Notes: generated from the sequence alone by a model not told the origin. A stretch of DNA of 64,000 nt from Gaetbulibacter_A aestuarii (GCF_039537665.1 NZ_BAABAY010000001.1:1550001-1614000), one strand, 5' to 3'. Shown: positions 7,882-16,346, counted from the first letter of the stretch. A program made the numbers and translations.

Positions 7882-8727
7882 TTATTTTTCGTGTAATACT
7901 AAAAATGGTGTTTCAGTGTGATAACTTATTTCTTCTACACGGGAATGAAATAGAATTTGTTGAAAATAATTGAGGTTTTTTGCTACCATACTGATCAAAT
8001 CAACATGCCGGCTTTGAACAAAACATTCAATAGCATCTTCAATTCTTTTATTGGTTAAATAATGGAAGCTGTGTTCAACATCACTGAAATAATCATCTAC
8101 CAATTCCCGATTTAATTTTTGTTCGCTGTTAAGTTCAATTTTCTTTTTACTTACATGAACAATTCGTAATGCCGCTTTTTGCTCTTCAACAAGGTCTGAA
8201 ATAGGTTCCAGGATCTCTAAGTTATAATTCATTGAAAAATCTGTTGGGAAAGCTATTTCCTTTAAGGGTGTAAATTTGGCTTGTTCAGGAACAACCAAAG
8301 TGTTGCATTTAACCTTCGTAATAACATCACCGGTGTTGCTACCAACAATAATCTCCTTCAAACCTGATGTACCTTTGGTTCCCATGACAATGAGATCGAT
8401 ACGATTTTCTTCAACCTGTTTGCGTATAGCATCGATAAAAAAATTATAATCTGAAAGGGTGTAAAATCTGTGATTCTTATTGTCGGGATAGTGCACCGCA
8501 ATACGCTTCATAACTTGACGCAATTTACGCTTGGTAGGTTTGGTGTAGATCTTCAATAATAATTCTTCATCGGCCAGAAAGGGAGCTCCATCCATAAAAT
8601 TATCAGTGACCTTATTGACGTGCAGTACGTAAAAGTTGCAAGCCTCGTTTTCAAACAATCGAATGGCATAATCAATGGCATTCCATGAATTTTCTGAAAA
8701 ATCTGTTGGTAATAGTATGTTTTTCAT
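7882..8727 (-). CDS. Universal stress protein, two UspA domains
   Basis: 281 aa, the fifth two-domain Usp in the window. ATP loop MGTKGTSGLKEIIVGS in the N-terminal half; the C-terminal half ends with PFLVLHEK and lacks the loop. It heads a two-gene operon with the membrane protein 7486-7878 and has its own operator at 8749-8791. Directly downstream of the LOV-kinase/response-regulator pair, which supports a regulatory link. Confidence 0.93.
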   Translation of the reverse strand: MKNILLPTDFSENSWNAIDYAIRLFENEACNFYVLHVNKVTDNFMDGAPFLADEELLLKIYTKPTKRKLRQVMKRIAVHYPDNKNHRFYTLSDYNFFIDAIRKQVEENRIDLIVMGTKGTSGLKEIIVGSNTGDVITKVKCNTLVVPEQAKFTPLKEIAFPTDFSMNYNLEILEPISDLVEEQKAALRIVHVSKKKIELNSEQKLNRELVDDYFSDVEHSFHYLTNKRIEDAIECFVQSRHVDLISMVAKNLNYFQQILFHSRVEEISYHTETPFLVLHEK

Positions 8728-8748
8728 TTCTTTAAATTTTTTATACCT

Positions 8749-8791
8749 CTAAATTACAGGGAACTGCAGGGAGATAAAATGATATTAATCA
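8749..8791 (-). promoter_or_regulatory. FNR-like operator plus -7 box, fifth usp promoter
   Basis: Palindrome TGATATTAATCA at 8780-8791; minus-strand -7 box TAATTTAG at 8749-8756; centres 33 bp apart; palindrome centre 58 bp upstream of the start at 8727. Confidence 0.7.
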
Positions 8792-8816
8792 TGTAATAAA
8801 TGACTTTGATTTTTTC

Positions 8817-9875
8817 CTAGGTAATAGTTTTTAACCGCTCCAGATCAACGACTTTTATATTTCTTCCTTCAGCCTTAATAATACCTAACTTTTTAAATTC
8901 TGTTAGGGCTCTGATCAAGGTTTCCGTTGCAATTCCGGCTACACTTGCCAGATCGTTTCTTGAAATTTTAATGGGGTCGTCGGGTTTTCTATTTATTTTT
9001 TCAGCAAACTTTAATATCGTAGCAGCTGTTTTTTTGTTCACTGTGCCGTAAGCAATTTGTAATAATTGTTCTTTAACATCAGATAGATTGTCGGCAAGCA
9101 ATTCAATAAGTTCTAAAACTACCTTGTGATTTTTGTTGAGCAATTCTGTAAATTCTAGAATGGAAACGCCCAGAAGGGTCGTGTCGGCAATAGCCGTGGC
9201 GGTTTCCTGATGCGGGATATTTGTGGTAAACGAGGTGTAATCGAACAGATCGTCTTCTTTGTATAAGGCGGTTACCAGTTCTTTTCCCTGCTCGTCCATA
9301 CGATGGCATTTTACAGCTCCTTTGCTTATAAGATAGATGTAATTGGAGTGGTCTCTCTCATAATAAATGATGTCGTCCTTTTTATAATTGAACTCGGTTC
9401 CGTAGTCGTCAAAAAAGTTCTTGAGATCATTCAGGGTTTTTATCTCATCTTTTTCCTGAGTTAGCGCAAAGCCATTTTTATGGGCTTGATTCAATTCCTC
9501 TAAAATCGCGGCCTTTGCAAGTCTGCTTTCAATAGCGCTTATAATATCATCTTCTGTGAAGGGCTTCGTAATGTAATCATCGGCCCCTAGATTCATTCCT
9601 TTTCTCACGTCTTGTCTTTCGGTTTTAGCGGAGAGAAATACAAAAGGGATCCTATTTGTTTTTTTGTCTTTTGAAAGAATTTCCAAGGTACCATAACCGT
9701 CTAACTCCGGCATCATAATATCGCAAACAATAATATCGGGAATATGTTTCTTTGCCATTTCTACACCAATTTTTCCGTTTGCGGCGGTTAGAATCTTGTA
9801 TTTGGATAGTTCCAAAAGCTCGGCGGTGTTTTCTCGTAAAACGGAATCGTCCTCAACTAATAATACTGTTTTCAT
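8817..9875 (-). CDS. Response regulator: REC domain fused to CRP/FNR-type DNA-binding module
   Basis: 352 aa. Residues 1-120 are a receiver domain with acidic pocket E8/D9/D10, phospho-acceptor D52 (CDIMMPELDG), S82 and K104 (TKPF). A linker (about 120-150) leads to a cyclic-nucleotide-binding-like beta roll (about 155-250), a dimerisation helix (about 250-278) and a winged helix-turn-helix (about 280-345). The recognition helix GIATETLIRAL has E318 and R322 at the positions where FNR E209 and R213 read the TGA/TCA bases, and lacks the CRP Arg180 equivalent, which fits TGAT-N4-ATCA sites. No N-terminal Cys cluster for an Fe-S centre. Start codon overlaps the kinase stop by 4 bp. Best candidate master regulator of the island; inferred. 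Confidence 0.92.
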   Translation of the reverse strand: MKTVLLVEDDSVLRENTAELLELSKYKILTAANGKIGVEMAKKHIPDIIVCDIMMPELDGYGTLEILSKDKKTNRIPFVFLSAKTERQDVRKGMNLGADDYITKPFTEDDIISAIESRLAKAAILEELNQAHKNGFALTQEKDEIKTLNDLKNFFDDYGTEFNYKKDDIIYYERDHSNYIYLISKGAVKCHRMDEQGKELVTALYKEDDLFDYTSFTTNIPHQETATAIADTTLLGVSILEFTELLNKNHKVVLELIELLADNLSDVKEQLLQIAYGTVNKKTAATILKFAEKINRKPDDPIKISRNDLASVAGIATETLIRALTEFKKLGIIKAEGRNIKVVDLERLKTIT

Positions 9876-11752
9876 AGCTTTTCTGTATTAGGAAATGTAA
9901 TTTCAAAGGTGGTGCCTTTACCTTCTTCACTTTCAAAAAATATACTGCCTCCAAGGTTTTCGAGATGGGTTTTCACAATATTGAGACCAATTCCATTTCC
10001 TTGCGTATTAATAACATTCTGCGCTCTGAAGTAACGTTCAAAGATGTGTTTCTGATCTTTTTCAGGGATACCGTAACCTTGGTCCCTTACCGTTATTATG
10101 GTGTTCTTTGGTTCCTGTTTCACCTTTAAATCTATGGTTGTTCCTTCATCTGAATATTTTATAGCATTGTGCAATAGATTTGATAAAATGAGATGAATTA
10201 TTTTTTCGTCTTGATACACGGAAAGACCATCAATGTCTTCAGGATACTGAATTTGTTGTCCTTTTTTAAGAAGCATATTAGCATCATATACCGCCTGATC
10301 GATGACCTTACTTAAATTGAACTGGTTTAATCGATAATTTACTTTTCCGGTTTCTAATTTTTCCAGGGATAAAAAGTCATTTATAATATTGTTGAGGTAA
10401 TACACCTTGTCGATGATGGTCTTGATGTGTTTCTGACGTTTGTCTGCATGTTCTTTAACAACATATTTTCTAAGGAGCTCGCTCGAGGTTAAAATAGCAC
10501 TTAACGGCGTTTTAAACTCATGTGAAACCATGGATAAGAAATTCGTTTTGATCTCATTTAGTTCCTTTTCCTTGCTTAGCGCTTTTTCTAGCTGGTGGGT
10601 GCGTTCTTCAACTTGTTTTTCCAGCTTTTTAGTGTAGTTTTTTCGCTCGGTAATATCTAAAGCAATCGCTATAAAAACATTTTTGTTGTATAATTTTGAA
10701 CGTTGAAAATGCACTTCAACAGGATAGGTTGTACCGTCTTTTCGAATGTGTTCGTTTTCGTATTTTACTTTTTCAACGTTCTTTTTTTGCAACACATTTA
10801 TGGTTTCCTGAAGCCGCTTTCTGTTCTCAGGCGGTTTAATATCCAAAATGGTCATGTGCTTCAATTCTTCAAAAGTGTAGCCCAGGTTTTGTTGCGCACC
10901 AAAATTAACATTCAAAAACTTCAAGGTTTCAGCATCCAAAACATAAATCTCATTTAGCGATTCGTTTAATATGGAACCTAAATGATGCCGTTCTTCTTCC
11001 TGCTGGATTTTATGGGTTACGTCATTCTGGATACCAATAAAATTGGTAACTATACCCTCTGAATCTGTTATGGGGAACACATATAAATCGTTCCAGAATA
11101 AAGTACCGTCTTTTTTGTAATTACGTAATGTGGCTTGGCAACTTTGGCCTTTGCTAATGCAATCCCGAAGTTTTTTCAAAGGGGGTTGGTCGCGATCGTC
11201 TTTTTGTAAAAAACGACAGTTATGATTAAGGATTTCTTTGTCAGAATAACCGGTAAGTTTTTGAAAGGCCGAATTGTAAAAAATAATAGGATTATCGTGT
11301 TTTAAGGCATCCGTGATCACGATCCCGTTCTGAGCCGATTGCAAAGCTTTAGTGCGCAACATGAGATTTCTCTCAATTTCCTTTTTTTCCGAAATATCTC
11401 GAAATACGGCCATAACATAGGTTTTGTCATACACCGTGAAAGGATTCAATTCAGCATCCACACTGATAATCGTTCCATCCTTTTTTACGCCATAAATATC
11501 TTTGGTTTCACTCATTTTGATCCGCTTACCATTTTTAATGATGGTTTTAAACTGACTGGTGTAAACCTTATGAAAGTTAGATGGAGTAAGGATATTTAAC
11601 GATTTTCCTAAAAGTTCCTTTTTTGAATAGCCGAAAATAGCCTCCGAAGCCGCATTCAGGTCTACAATATTTTGTTCAAAATCAACAATAATCACGCCTT
11701 CAGAAATGGTTTCTAAAAGAATTTTGAAAATTTGTTGATCATGTTGATACAT
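9872..11752 (-). CDS. LOV-domain hybrid-sensor histidine kinase (PAS-LOV-PAS-HisKA-HATPase)
   Basis: 626 aa, no transmembrane segment, so cytosolic. PAS 1 at about 5-125. Residues about 135-247 match a LOV blue-light domain: ITDALKHDNPIIFY, LTGYSDKEIL, then NCRFLQ with the photoactive cysteine C179, plus flavin contacts N211 (RNYKKDG), N221 (FWNDL) and Q242 (IGIQND). PAS 3 at about 255-370, a coiled coil (372-400), HisKA with H411 (SHEFKTPL), N box (525-529), G1 box DQGYGIP (557-563) and G2 box GNGIGL (585-590). The response regulator gene overlaps by 4 bp. It should phosphorylate that regulator in a light- and perhaps redox-dependent way. Promoter shares its operator with the divergent TerB gene. 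Confidence 0.93.
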   Translation of the reverse strand: MYQHDQQIFKILLETISEGVIIVDFEQNIVDLNAASEAIFGYSKKELLGKSLNILTPSNFHKVYTSQFKTIIKNGKRIKMSETKDIYGVKKDGTIISVDAELNPFTVYDKTYVMAVFRDISEKKEIERNLMLRTKALQSAQNGIVITDALKHDNPIIFYNSAFQKLTGYSDKEILNHNCRFLQKDDRDQPPLKKLRDCISKGQSCQATLRNYKKDGTLFWNDLYVFPITDSEGIVTNFIGIQNDVTHKIQQEEERHHLGSILNESLNEIYVLDAETLKFLNVNFGAQQNLGYTFEELKHMTILDIKPPENRKRLQETINVLQKKNVEKVKYENEHIRKDGTTYPVEVHFQRSKLYNKNVFIAIALDITERKNYTKKLEKQVEERTHQLEKALSKEKELNEIKTNFLSMVSHEFKTPLSAILTSSELLRKYVVKEHADKRQKHIKTIIDKVYYLNNIINDFLSLEKLETGKVNYRLNQFNLSKVIDQAVYDANMLLKKGQQIQYPEDIDGLSVYQDEKIIHLILSNLLHNAIKYSDEGTTIDLKVKQEPKNTIITVRDQGYGIPEKDQKHIFERYFRAQNVINTQGNGIGLNIVKTHLENLGGSIFFESEEGKGTTFEITFPNTEKL

Positions 11753-11780
11753 AACAACTTACAAGTTTGGTGGAATGATG

Positions 11781-11823
11781 TAAAATTAAGTGAAATACCC
11801 AGCTTTAAAACTGACTTTTATCA
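11781..11823 (-). promoter_or_regulatory. FNR-like operator plus -7 box, LOV kinase promoter
   Basis: Operator TGACTTTTATCA at 11812-11823 (one imperfect half); minus-strand -7 box TAATTTTA at 11781-11788; centres 33 bp apart. The same operator also fits the plus-strand promoter, so kinase and regulator are probably autoregulated. Confidence 0.65.
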
Positions 11824-11854
11824 TGGTTTGAAGTGTAGTATTGACTTATATTTA
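11812..11854 (+). promoter_or_regulatory. Same operator, TerB/thioredoxin promoter
   Basis: From the operator at 11812-11823 the plus-strand -7 box TATATTTA lies at 11847-11854, again 33 bp centre to centre. A TAnnTTTG box (TAAGTTTG, 11853-11860) overlaps it and could serve the housekeeping sigma factor. Confidence 0.65.
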
Positions 11855-11875
11855 AGTTTGTTAAAATGTATTATT

Positions 11876-12283
11876 ATGGAAACGAAAAAGAAGTTAACAC
11901 ATAAGTTTTACCAAAACCTTGGTAAACTGTTTTATGCTGTGGCTGCAGCAGATAGGCAGGTGCGCGATGCGGAGTTTGACAAGTTGAAAACACTGGTAAA
12001 AAATCAGTGGTTAGATGTTGATCCCATCACCGACGAATTTGATACAGATGCCGCTTATGAAATTGAAATTGTTTTTGATTTTCTTAAAAGTGAAGAGCGT
12101 ATGAATATTTATTCATACTATAAAGATTTTGTAGATTATAAAAACGAACAACCCCATTTGTTCACCCCTGAGGTAAAACAACTCATTTTAAAAACAGCCA
12201 ATGCCATTGCGGCTTCATTTTCCGGTATCAATAAGTCAGAATTAATTTTATTGGCTAAATTAGATATGGAATTAAAAAAGTAA
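11876..12283 (+). CDS. TerB-like protein
   Basis: 135 aa from ATG at 11876 (METKKKLTHKFY). An upstream in-frame start at 11732 is rejected because it would run across the operator and promoter. The all-helical body KLFYAVAAADRQVRDAEFDKL matches the TerB/tellurite-resistance helical fold, which binds metal ions in studied members; the acidic residues in the first helix pair are kept. Divergent from the LOV kinase and 4 bp upstream of the thioredoxin gene, so one operon. Actual function in this group is unknown. Confidence 0.75.
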   Translation: METKKKLTHKFYQNLGKLFYAVAAADRQVRDAEFDKLKTLVKNQWLDVDPITDEFDTDAAYEIEIVFDFLKSEERMNIYSYYKDFVDYKNEQPHLFTPEVKQLILKTANAIAASFSGINKSELILLAKLDMELKK

Positions 12284-12287
12284 ATTC

Positions 12288-12584
12288 ATGAGTAACTTTA
12301 TTAGCATCATAAATTCAGATATTCCCGTTTTGATCGATTTTCATGCCGTTTGGTGTGGTCCGTGCAAAGTGCAGGCACCTATTTTAAAAGAGGTAAAACA
12401 CGAACTTAACGACGGCGTAAAGATCATTAAAATTGATGTGGATAAAAATCCCGCTTTAGCGGCAAAATACCAGGTTCGTGGTGTCCCTACCATGGCACTT
12501 TTTAAAAATGGCAAATTACTTTGGCGGCAGTCCGGAGTGCTTCAAAAAAACGACATTATAGGGGTTATTAAACAGTACGCTTAA
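12288..12584 (+). CDS. Thioredoxin
   Basis: 98 aa thioredoxin fold with active site W22-C23-G-P-C26-K and the cis-Pro loop RGVPTMALF (about 68-76). Slightly shorter than E. coli TrxA at the C-terminus but complete in fold. Reduces protein disulfides in the cytosol; the reductase TrxB is encoded at 39913. Co-transcribed with the TerB-like gene and thus under the island promoter, which suggests a stress-specific thioredoxin rather than the housekeeping one. Confidence 0.93.
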   Translation: MSNFISIINSDIPVLIDFHAVWCGPCKVQAPILKEVKHELNDGVKIIKIDVDKNPALAAKYQVRGVPTMALFKNGKLLWRQSGVLQKNDIIGVIKQYA

Positions 12585-12600
12585 TACGATTTATTTATCA

Positions 12601-12643
12601 TGATAAATATCATTTTCTAATAGCTCGAATGACCTTAATTTAG
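12601..12643 (+). promoter_or_regulatory. FNR-like operator plus -7 box, WG-repeat/M50 operon
   Basis: Palindrome TGATAAATATCA at 12601-12612; -7 box TAATTTAG at 12636-12643; centres 33 bp apart. A second perfect palindrome ATTTATCATGATAAAT overlaps its left edge (12593-12608), so two dimers might compete here. Confidence 0.7.
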
Positions 12644-12666
12644 ATGGCTATTTAAAATGTCATGTC

Positions 12667-13284
12667 ATGAAAAATTTACTCCTTATTTGGTTAATAATAC
12701 CCGTATTTGCCTTTTCGCAAATTACGGAAGATCTCGATTTTATTGCGCCTTTTAATGACGGTCTGGCTGCTGTTCAAAAGGGAAAATCCTGGGGATTTAT
12801 AGATCAGTCAGGTGCTTTGGTTATTCCTTTTCGTAATGATTTGGTAGTCTCCAGAACAAACGGTTTACTATACCCTGTTTTTCAAAATGATCGTTGTTTA
12901 ATATCAACGATTAAAGATGGGATCACTTATTTCGGTTTTATTGATACCACAGGAAAAACGGTGATTGCCCCTCAATTTTTAAATGCTACAAATTTTGAAA
13001 ATAATGCTGCCATAGCCTTAAATATCTTGAAACAGGACCTGGGCGATAATGGTATTTTAGGAAAGCATGTGGTAGGCTATCGCTACTTTGAAGTTGTTAT
13101 CGATCCCTACGGAAACATTGGAACCTATTTAAATCCCAAAGGAACGAATATGGCTCTGGACAAAAAATACCTAAAAACACCACCCGTAATAACCTCGAGA
13201 CAAATATCAGATCAGATATACGCCGTACGTACCGAAAATAATAAATGGAAACTTGTTCTTGTTGATCAGGAAACAGCATTTTAA
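12667..13284 (+). CDS. Exported WG-repeat protein
   Basis: 205 aa with a cleavable signal peptide (about 1-17, ending FAFSQ). The mature part carries WG beta-hairpin repeats: GLAAVQKGKSWGFIDQSG, then FGFIDTTGKTVIAPQF, with a less regular second half. Exported repeat protein of unknown role. Its stop codon abuts the ATG of the M50 protease gene, so the pair is translationally coupled. Under the FNR-like promoter at 12601. Confidence 0.8.
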   Translation: MKNLLLIWLIIPVFAFSQITEDLDFIAPFNDGLAAVQKGKSWGFIDQSGALVIPFRNDLVVSRTNGLLYPVFQNDRCLISTIKDGITYFGFIDTTGKTVIAPQFLNATNFENNAAIALNILKQDLGDNGILGKHVVGYRYFEVVIDPYGNIGTYLNPKGTNMALDKKYLKTPPVITSRQISDQIYAVRTENNKWKLVLVDQETAF

Positions 13285-14370
13285 ATGAGAGCGAATCTTC
13301 AAATAGGGCACATTGGTGGTATCAACATCCTGGTTCACTGGACATTCATTTTTTTGATTATTTGGATTGTTGTTAGTGAATTGTATCGTGGTGGTGATGC
13401 CACCAGTATTTTATTTAACATCATTGTGCTTATTGGAATTTTCGCCTCTATTATCCTTCATGAGTTGGGACATGCTTTGGTTGCCAAACGCTTCCATATT
13501 CAAACGGAAAAAATCACTTTATTACCCATTGGTGGTATGGCCAGTTTTAAACGCATGCCAAAATCGCCAAAAAAAGAATTTTTGGTAAGTATGGCAGGTC
13601 CTCTGGTAAACCTTATCATCGCTATATTCTTATATTACAGTATACCTGTAAAGGTTTATTTTCAAATGAATTTTACCGAAGCTTTTGAGTTTTTAATGAA
13701 CTTTTCTTTAAGTAGTTTCCTTTTTTATCTTTTTGCGGCCAATGCGGTACTTTTCATTTTTAATCTCATACCGGCGTTTCCAATGGATGGCGGGCGTATG
13801 CTGAGAGCGCTTCTTGCCATGAAAATGAGTCGTATCAAAGCCACTAGAATAGCTACGAGTGTAGCCCATATTATAGCTGTATTGTTCTTATTTTCAGGGC
13901 TCTTATACAATCCGTTTTTGGTGATTATAGCCATTTTTATATTTTTTAGCGCTTTCGCGGAAAATCAAATGGTACAGCAAAAGGCCCTGCTAAAAGGTCA
14001 TGCTGTAGAAGAAGCAATGATGATAAACATGACCACATTACTACCGGATGATCCCATAGATATAGCCGTAAACCACATTATTTTCGGAACAGAAAAAAAT
14101 TTCATTGTTGTTGAAGATCATCAAGTAAAGGGTATTTTGTATCATAAAGATATCATTGATAATTCCAACAAAAACCTTTCAGTGAAGGAGGTCATGAAAA
14201 CAAAGTTTCAATTATTAAAGTATTCCGATAATTTAGTGGATGCCTATAATCTTATCGTAAATAAAAAGAATGCTTTCATTCCCGTTATGAAGGATGATAA
14301 ACTAGCGGGCGTCATTGATGCCACAAATCTCAACGAATTTTTATTACTGCAGGCTAAATTGGCGTATTAG
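13285..14370 (+). CDS. Site-2 protease family (M50) with C-terminal CBS pair
   Basis: 361 aa intramembrane zinc metalloprotease. About six transmembrane helices; zinc motif HELGH (IILHELGHALVAK, about residues 59-63) and the second metal ligand in FNLIPAFPMDGGR (Asp near 167). Residues about 235-350 form two CBS motifs, which in homologues bind adenine nucleotides or sense membrane stress. Starts at 13285 with no gap after the WG-repeat gene. Target unknown; CBS sensing of energy charge fits a starvation or hypoxia island. Confidence 0.93.
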   Translation: MRANLQIGHIGGINILVHWTFIFLIIWIVVSELYRGGDATSILFNIIVLIGIFASIILHELGHALVAKRFHIQTEKITLLPIGGMASFKRMPKSPKKEFLVSMAGPLVNLIIAIFLYYSIPVKVYFQMNFTEAFEFLMNFSLSSFLFYLFAANAVLFIFNLIPAFPMDGGRMLRALLAMKMSRIKATRIATSVAHIIAVLFLFSGLLYNPFLVIIAIFIFFSAFAENQMVQQKALLKGHAVEEAMMINMTTLLPDDPIDIAVNHIIFGTEKNFIVVEDHQVKGILYHKDIIDNSNKNLSVKEVMKTKFQLLKYSDNLVDAYNLIVNKKNAFIPVMKDDKLAGVIDATNLNEFLLLQAKLAY

Positions 14371-14410
14371 AAAAGGATTACTTCGCTTGCAATATTTTTT
14401 TCTTGGTTTA

Positions 14411-14453
14411 TGACTTAAGTCATTTAAAATCCCCCAACAAAAGGGTATTTTTA
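14411..14453 (+). promoter_or_regulatory. FNR-like operator plus -7 box, chaperone operon
   Basis: Perfect palindrome TGACTTAAGTCA at 14411-14422; -7 box TATTTTTA at 14446-14453; centres 33 bp apart. It heads the five-gene run 14477-17246. Confidence 0.7.
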
Positions 14454-14476
14454 TTTCATGATCAAAATTTAAACCC

Positions 14477-14911
14477 ATGAAAAATTATTCCGAAACACCG
14501 CCTTCACAAATTAATAAGCAAATAAGTTGGAAAAATTTACAGCATCTTATGGAACAACTTAAGAGTAATCTGGATTTTTATTATCTGGATTTGAGTTCTT
14601 TGGAAAACCTGATAGAATATTATTTTTCGAAACTTGTGGCTCAGGAGAATTTGGATGAATTACGCGAATTACAACAGGAAGTTTTTAACCTCAAAACGCA
14701 ATGTGATTATTTAAAACAGCGCTTGCGCGTTGATATGGATGGAAAAGAGGCTTTTCTTCAAAATCCACCGGTTTTTAAGGATGAAAATGAAGAACTTGAA
14801 CACGAAATTTATAAATTTGTTACTGAGGAAAATGAGTTGGAAAAGGCTATTTTCAGCATGATCCAGGAAGTTCTTGGCAGTGAAGCCTCAGAAAATCTGA
14901 CTCTTAATTAA
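14477..14911 (+). CDS. Helical protein of unknown function
   Basis: 144 aa, soluble, predicted mostly alpha-helical with coiled-coil tendency (ELRELQQEVFNLKTQCDYLKQRL, and an acidic second half). No signal peptide, no known motif. First gene of the chaperone operon, 8 bp before a 69-aa gene. Its position suggests a role with CbpA/CbpM, but this is inference from context only. Confidence 0.7.
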   Translation: MKNYSETPPSQINKQISWKNLQHLMEQLKSNLDFYYLDLSSLENLIEYYFSKLVAQENLDELRELQQEVFNLKTQCDYLKQRLRVDMDGKEAFLQNPPVFKDENEELEHEIYKFVTEENELEKAIFSMIQEVLGSEASENLTLN

Positions 14912-14919
14912 TTGAGATC

Positions 14920-15129
14920 ATGAAAACGATACAAAGCATTGAGGACAAGATTTTAAAACTCACCGATACTATTGAAAATGACTATCCCGAACTGTATGCT
15001 TATTTGGATGAAAATCCGGTAACCATGCCATCTTTGGACCATCCCAATATTACGGTAGCAGTCATGGAGGATTACCTTAAAAGCTTACAACAAATTTTAA
15101 AACACCATATAGAAACCCATAAAAAATAA
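14920..15129 (+). CDS. Small conserved-looking protein of unknown function
   Basis: 69 aa acidic protein: a helix, the segment YPELYAYLDENPVTMPS, then another helix. The ELxxYLxEMPVTxP-type pattern recurs in small proteins encoded beside cbpA-like genes of Bacteroidota as far as I recall, though I cannot confirm this here. Located 8 bp after the 144-aa gene and 3 bp before cbpA. No catalytic residues evident. Confidence 0.65.
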   Translation: MKTIQSIEDKILKLTDTIENDYPELYAYLDENPVTMPSLDHPNITVAVMEDYLKSLQQILKHHIETHKK

Positions 15130-15132
15130 TTC

Positions 15133-16041
15133 ATGGCTTTTATTGATTATTATAAGATTCTAGGTTTACCCAAGGATGCTTCTGAAAATGATATAAAAAA
15201 AGCCTATAGAAAACTGGCTCGTAAATATCATCCGGATCTCAATCCGAACGATCCTGTGGCGGAGAAAAAGTTTAAAGAGATCAACGAAGCTAATGAGGTA
15301 TTGAGTCATCCCGAGAATCGGAAAAAATACGATCAGTATGGCGAGCATTGGCAACATGCTGACGAATATGAAAAGGCTCAACAACAACAACGAAGTCAGC
15401 AACAATATCAACGGCAATATCAAGGGGCTTCAGGAGGCTATTCCGAAGAGGATTTTTCAGATTTTTTCCGCGATATGTTCGGAGGTGGCGGAGGTTTTTC
15501 CGGTGCTCGAGGTGGTGGGCACGTAAAATTTCGTGGTCAGGATTATAATGCTCAGCTTCAGCTCGACCTCAAAGATGTCTACACAAAACACAAACGTACC
15601 TTAACCGTTAATGGCAAGAATATCCGGATCACCATTCCTGCGGGTGTAGAGCATGGTCAGATCATCAAAATTAAAGGCCATGGCGGAAAAGGCGTTAATG
15701 GTGGTCCTAATGGCGATCTTTACATTGAATTTTCTATTATTAACCATTCAAAATTCAAAAGAGACAAAGACAATCTTTATGCTACCGTAGATCTCGATCT
15801 CTATACCGCAATTTTGGGCGGAGATCTTCTGGTAGATACGTTTGATGGCCAGGTGAAATTGAATATAAAACCGGAAACCCAGAACGGAACTAAAGTAAAA
15901 CTTAAAGGTAAAGGATTTCCGAAATATAAAAAGGACGGGCAGTTTGGTGATTTATATATTACCTATCAAATTAAATTACCGACAAACTTATCGAAAGCCG
16001 AGAAAGATTTAGTAAAACAGTTACAAAAACTTCGTAAATAA
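15133..16041 (+). CDS. cbpA: DnaJ-type co-chaperone CbpA
   Basis: 302 aa class II J-protein. J domain at 1-70 with HPD in RKYHPDLNP; a Gln-rich then Gly/Phe-rich linker (about 75-135); two beta-sandwich C-terminal domains (about 135-295) with no zinc finger. It delivers clients to DnaK and stimulates its ATPase. Followed with 1-bp overlap by the CbpM gene, the typical antagonist pair. Under the island promoter at 14411. Confidence 0.93.
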   Translation: MAFIDYYKILGLPKDASENDIKKAYRKLARKYHPDLNPNDPVAEKKFKEINEANEVLSHPENRKKYDQYGEHWQHADEYEKAQQQQRSQQQYQRQYQGASGGYSEEDFSDFFRDMFGGGGGFSGARGGGHVKFRGQDYNAQLQLDLKDVYTKHKRTLTVNGKNIRITIPAGVEHGQIIKIKGHGGKGVNGGPNGDLYIEFSIINHSKFKRDKDNLYATVDLDLYTAILGGDLLVDTFDGQVKLNIKPETQNGTKVKLKGKGFPKYKKDGQFGDLYITYQIKLPTNLSKAEKDLVKQLQKLRK

Positions 16042-16337
16042 TGGAAACAACAGATCTTATACCGGTTCAAATGGTTTGTAAACACTATAAAATCCCTGTT
16101 GCTTTCATAAATAATTTGGAAGCCTTTGAACTAATAGAAATTACAAGTGAGAATGATGATATATTCATTCATAAAACGCAATTGAAACGTGTGGAAAAAA
16201 TGGCGCGCATGCATTACGATCTGGACATAAATTTTGAAGGCATTGATGTCATTTACAATTTATTAGATCAGGTGAATGAATTAAAAAAAGAGATTACAGA
16301 TCTGCATAACAGACTTCGGTTATATGAGGATTTATAA
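16041..16337 (+). CDS. cbpM: Chaperone modulator CbpM
   Basis: 98 aa, MerR-like N-terminal helical part (LIPVQMVCKHYKIP) followed by a coiled coil (about 60-98, LLDQVNELKKEITDLHNRL). CbpM binds the J domain of CbpA and blocks it. Start overlaps the cbpA stop by one base. Identification rests on fold pattern and on adjacency to cbpA. Confidence 0.85.
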   Translation: METTDLIPVQMVCKHYKIPVAFINNLEAFELIEITSENDDIFIHKTQLKRVEKMARMHYDLDINFEGIDVIYNLLDQVNELKKEITDLHNRLRLYEDL

Positions 16338-16346
16338 ACCCCGGTT

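Noticed and set aside
11732..11875. Longer N-terminus of the TerB-like gene
   Set aside because: It would cross the operator and the divergent promoter.
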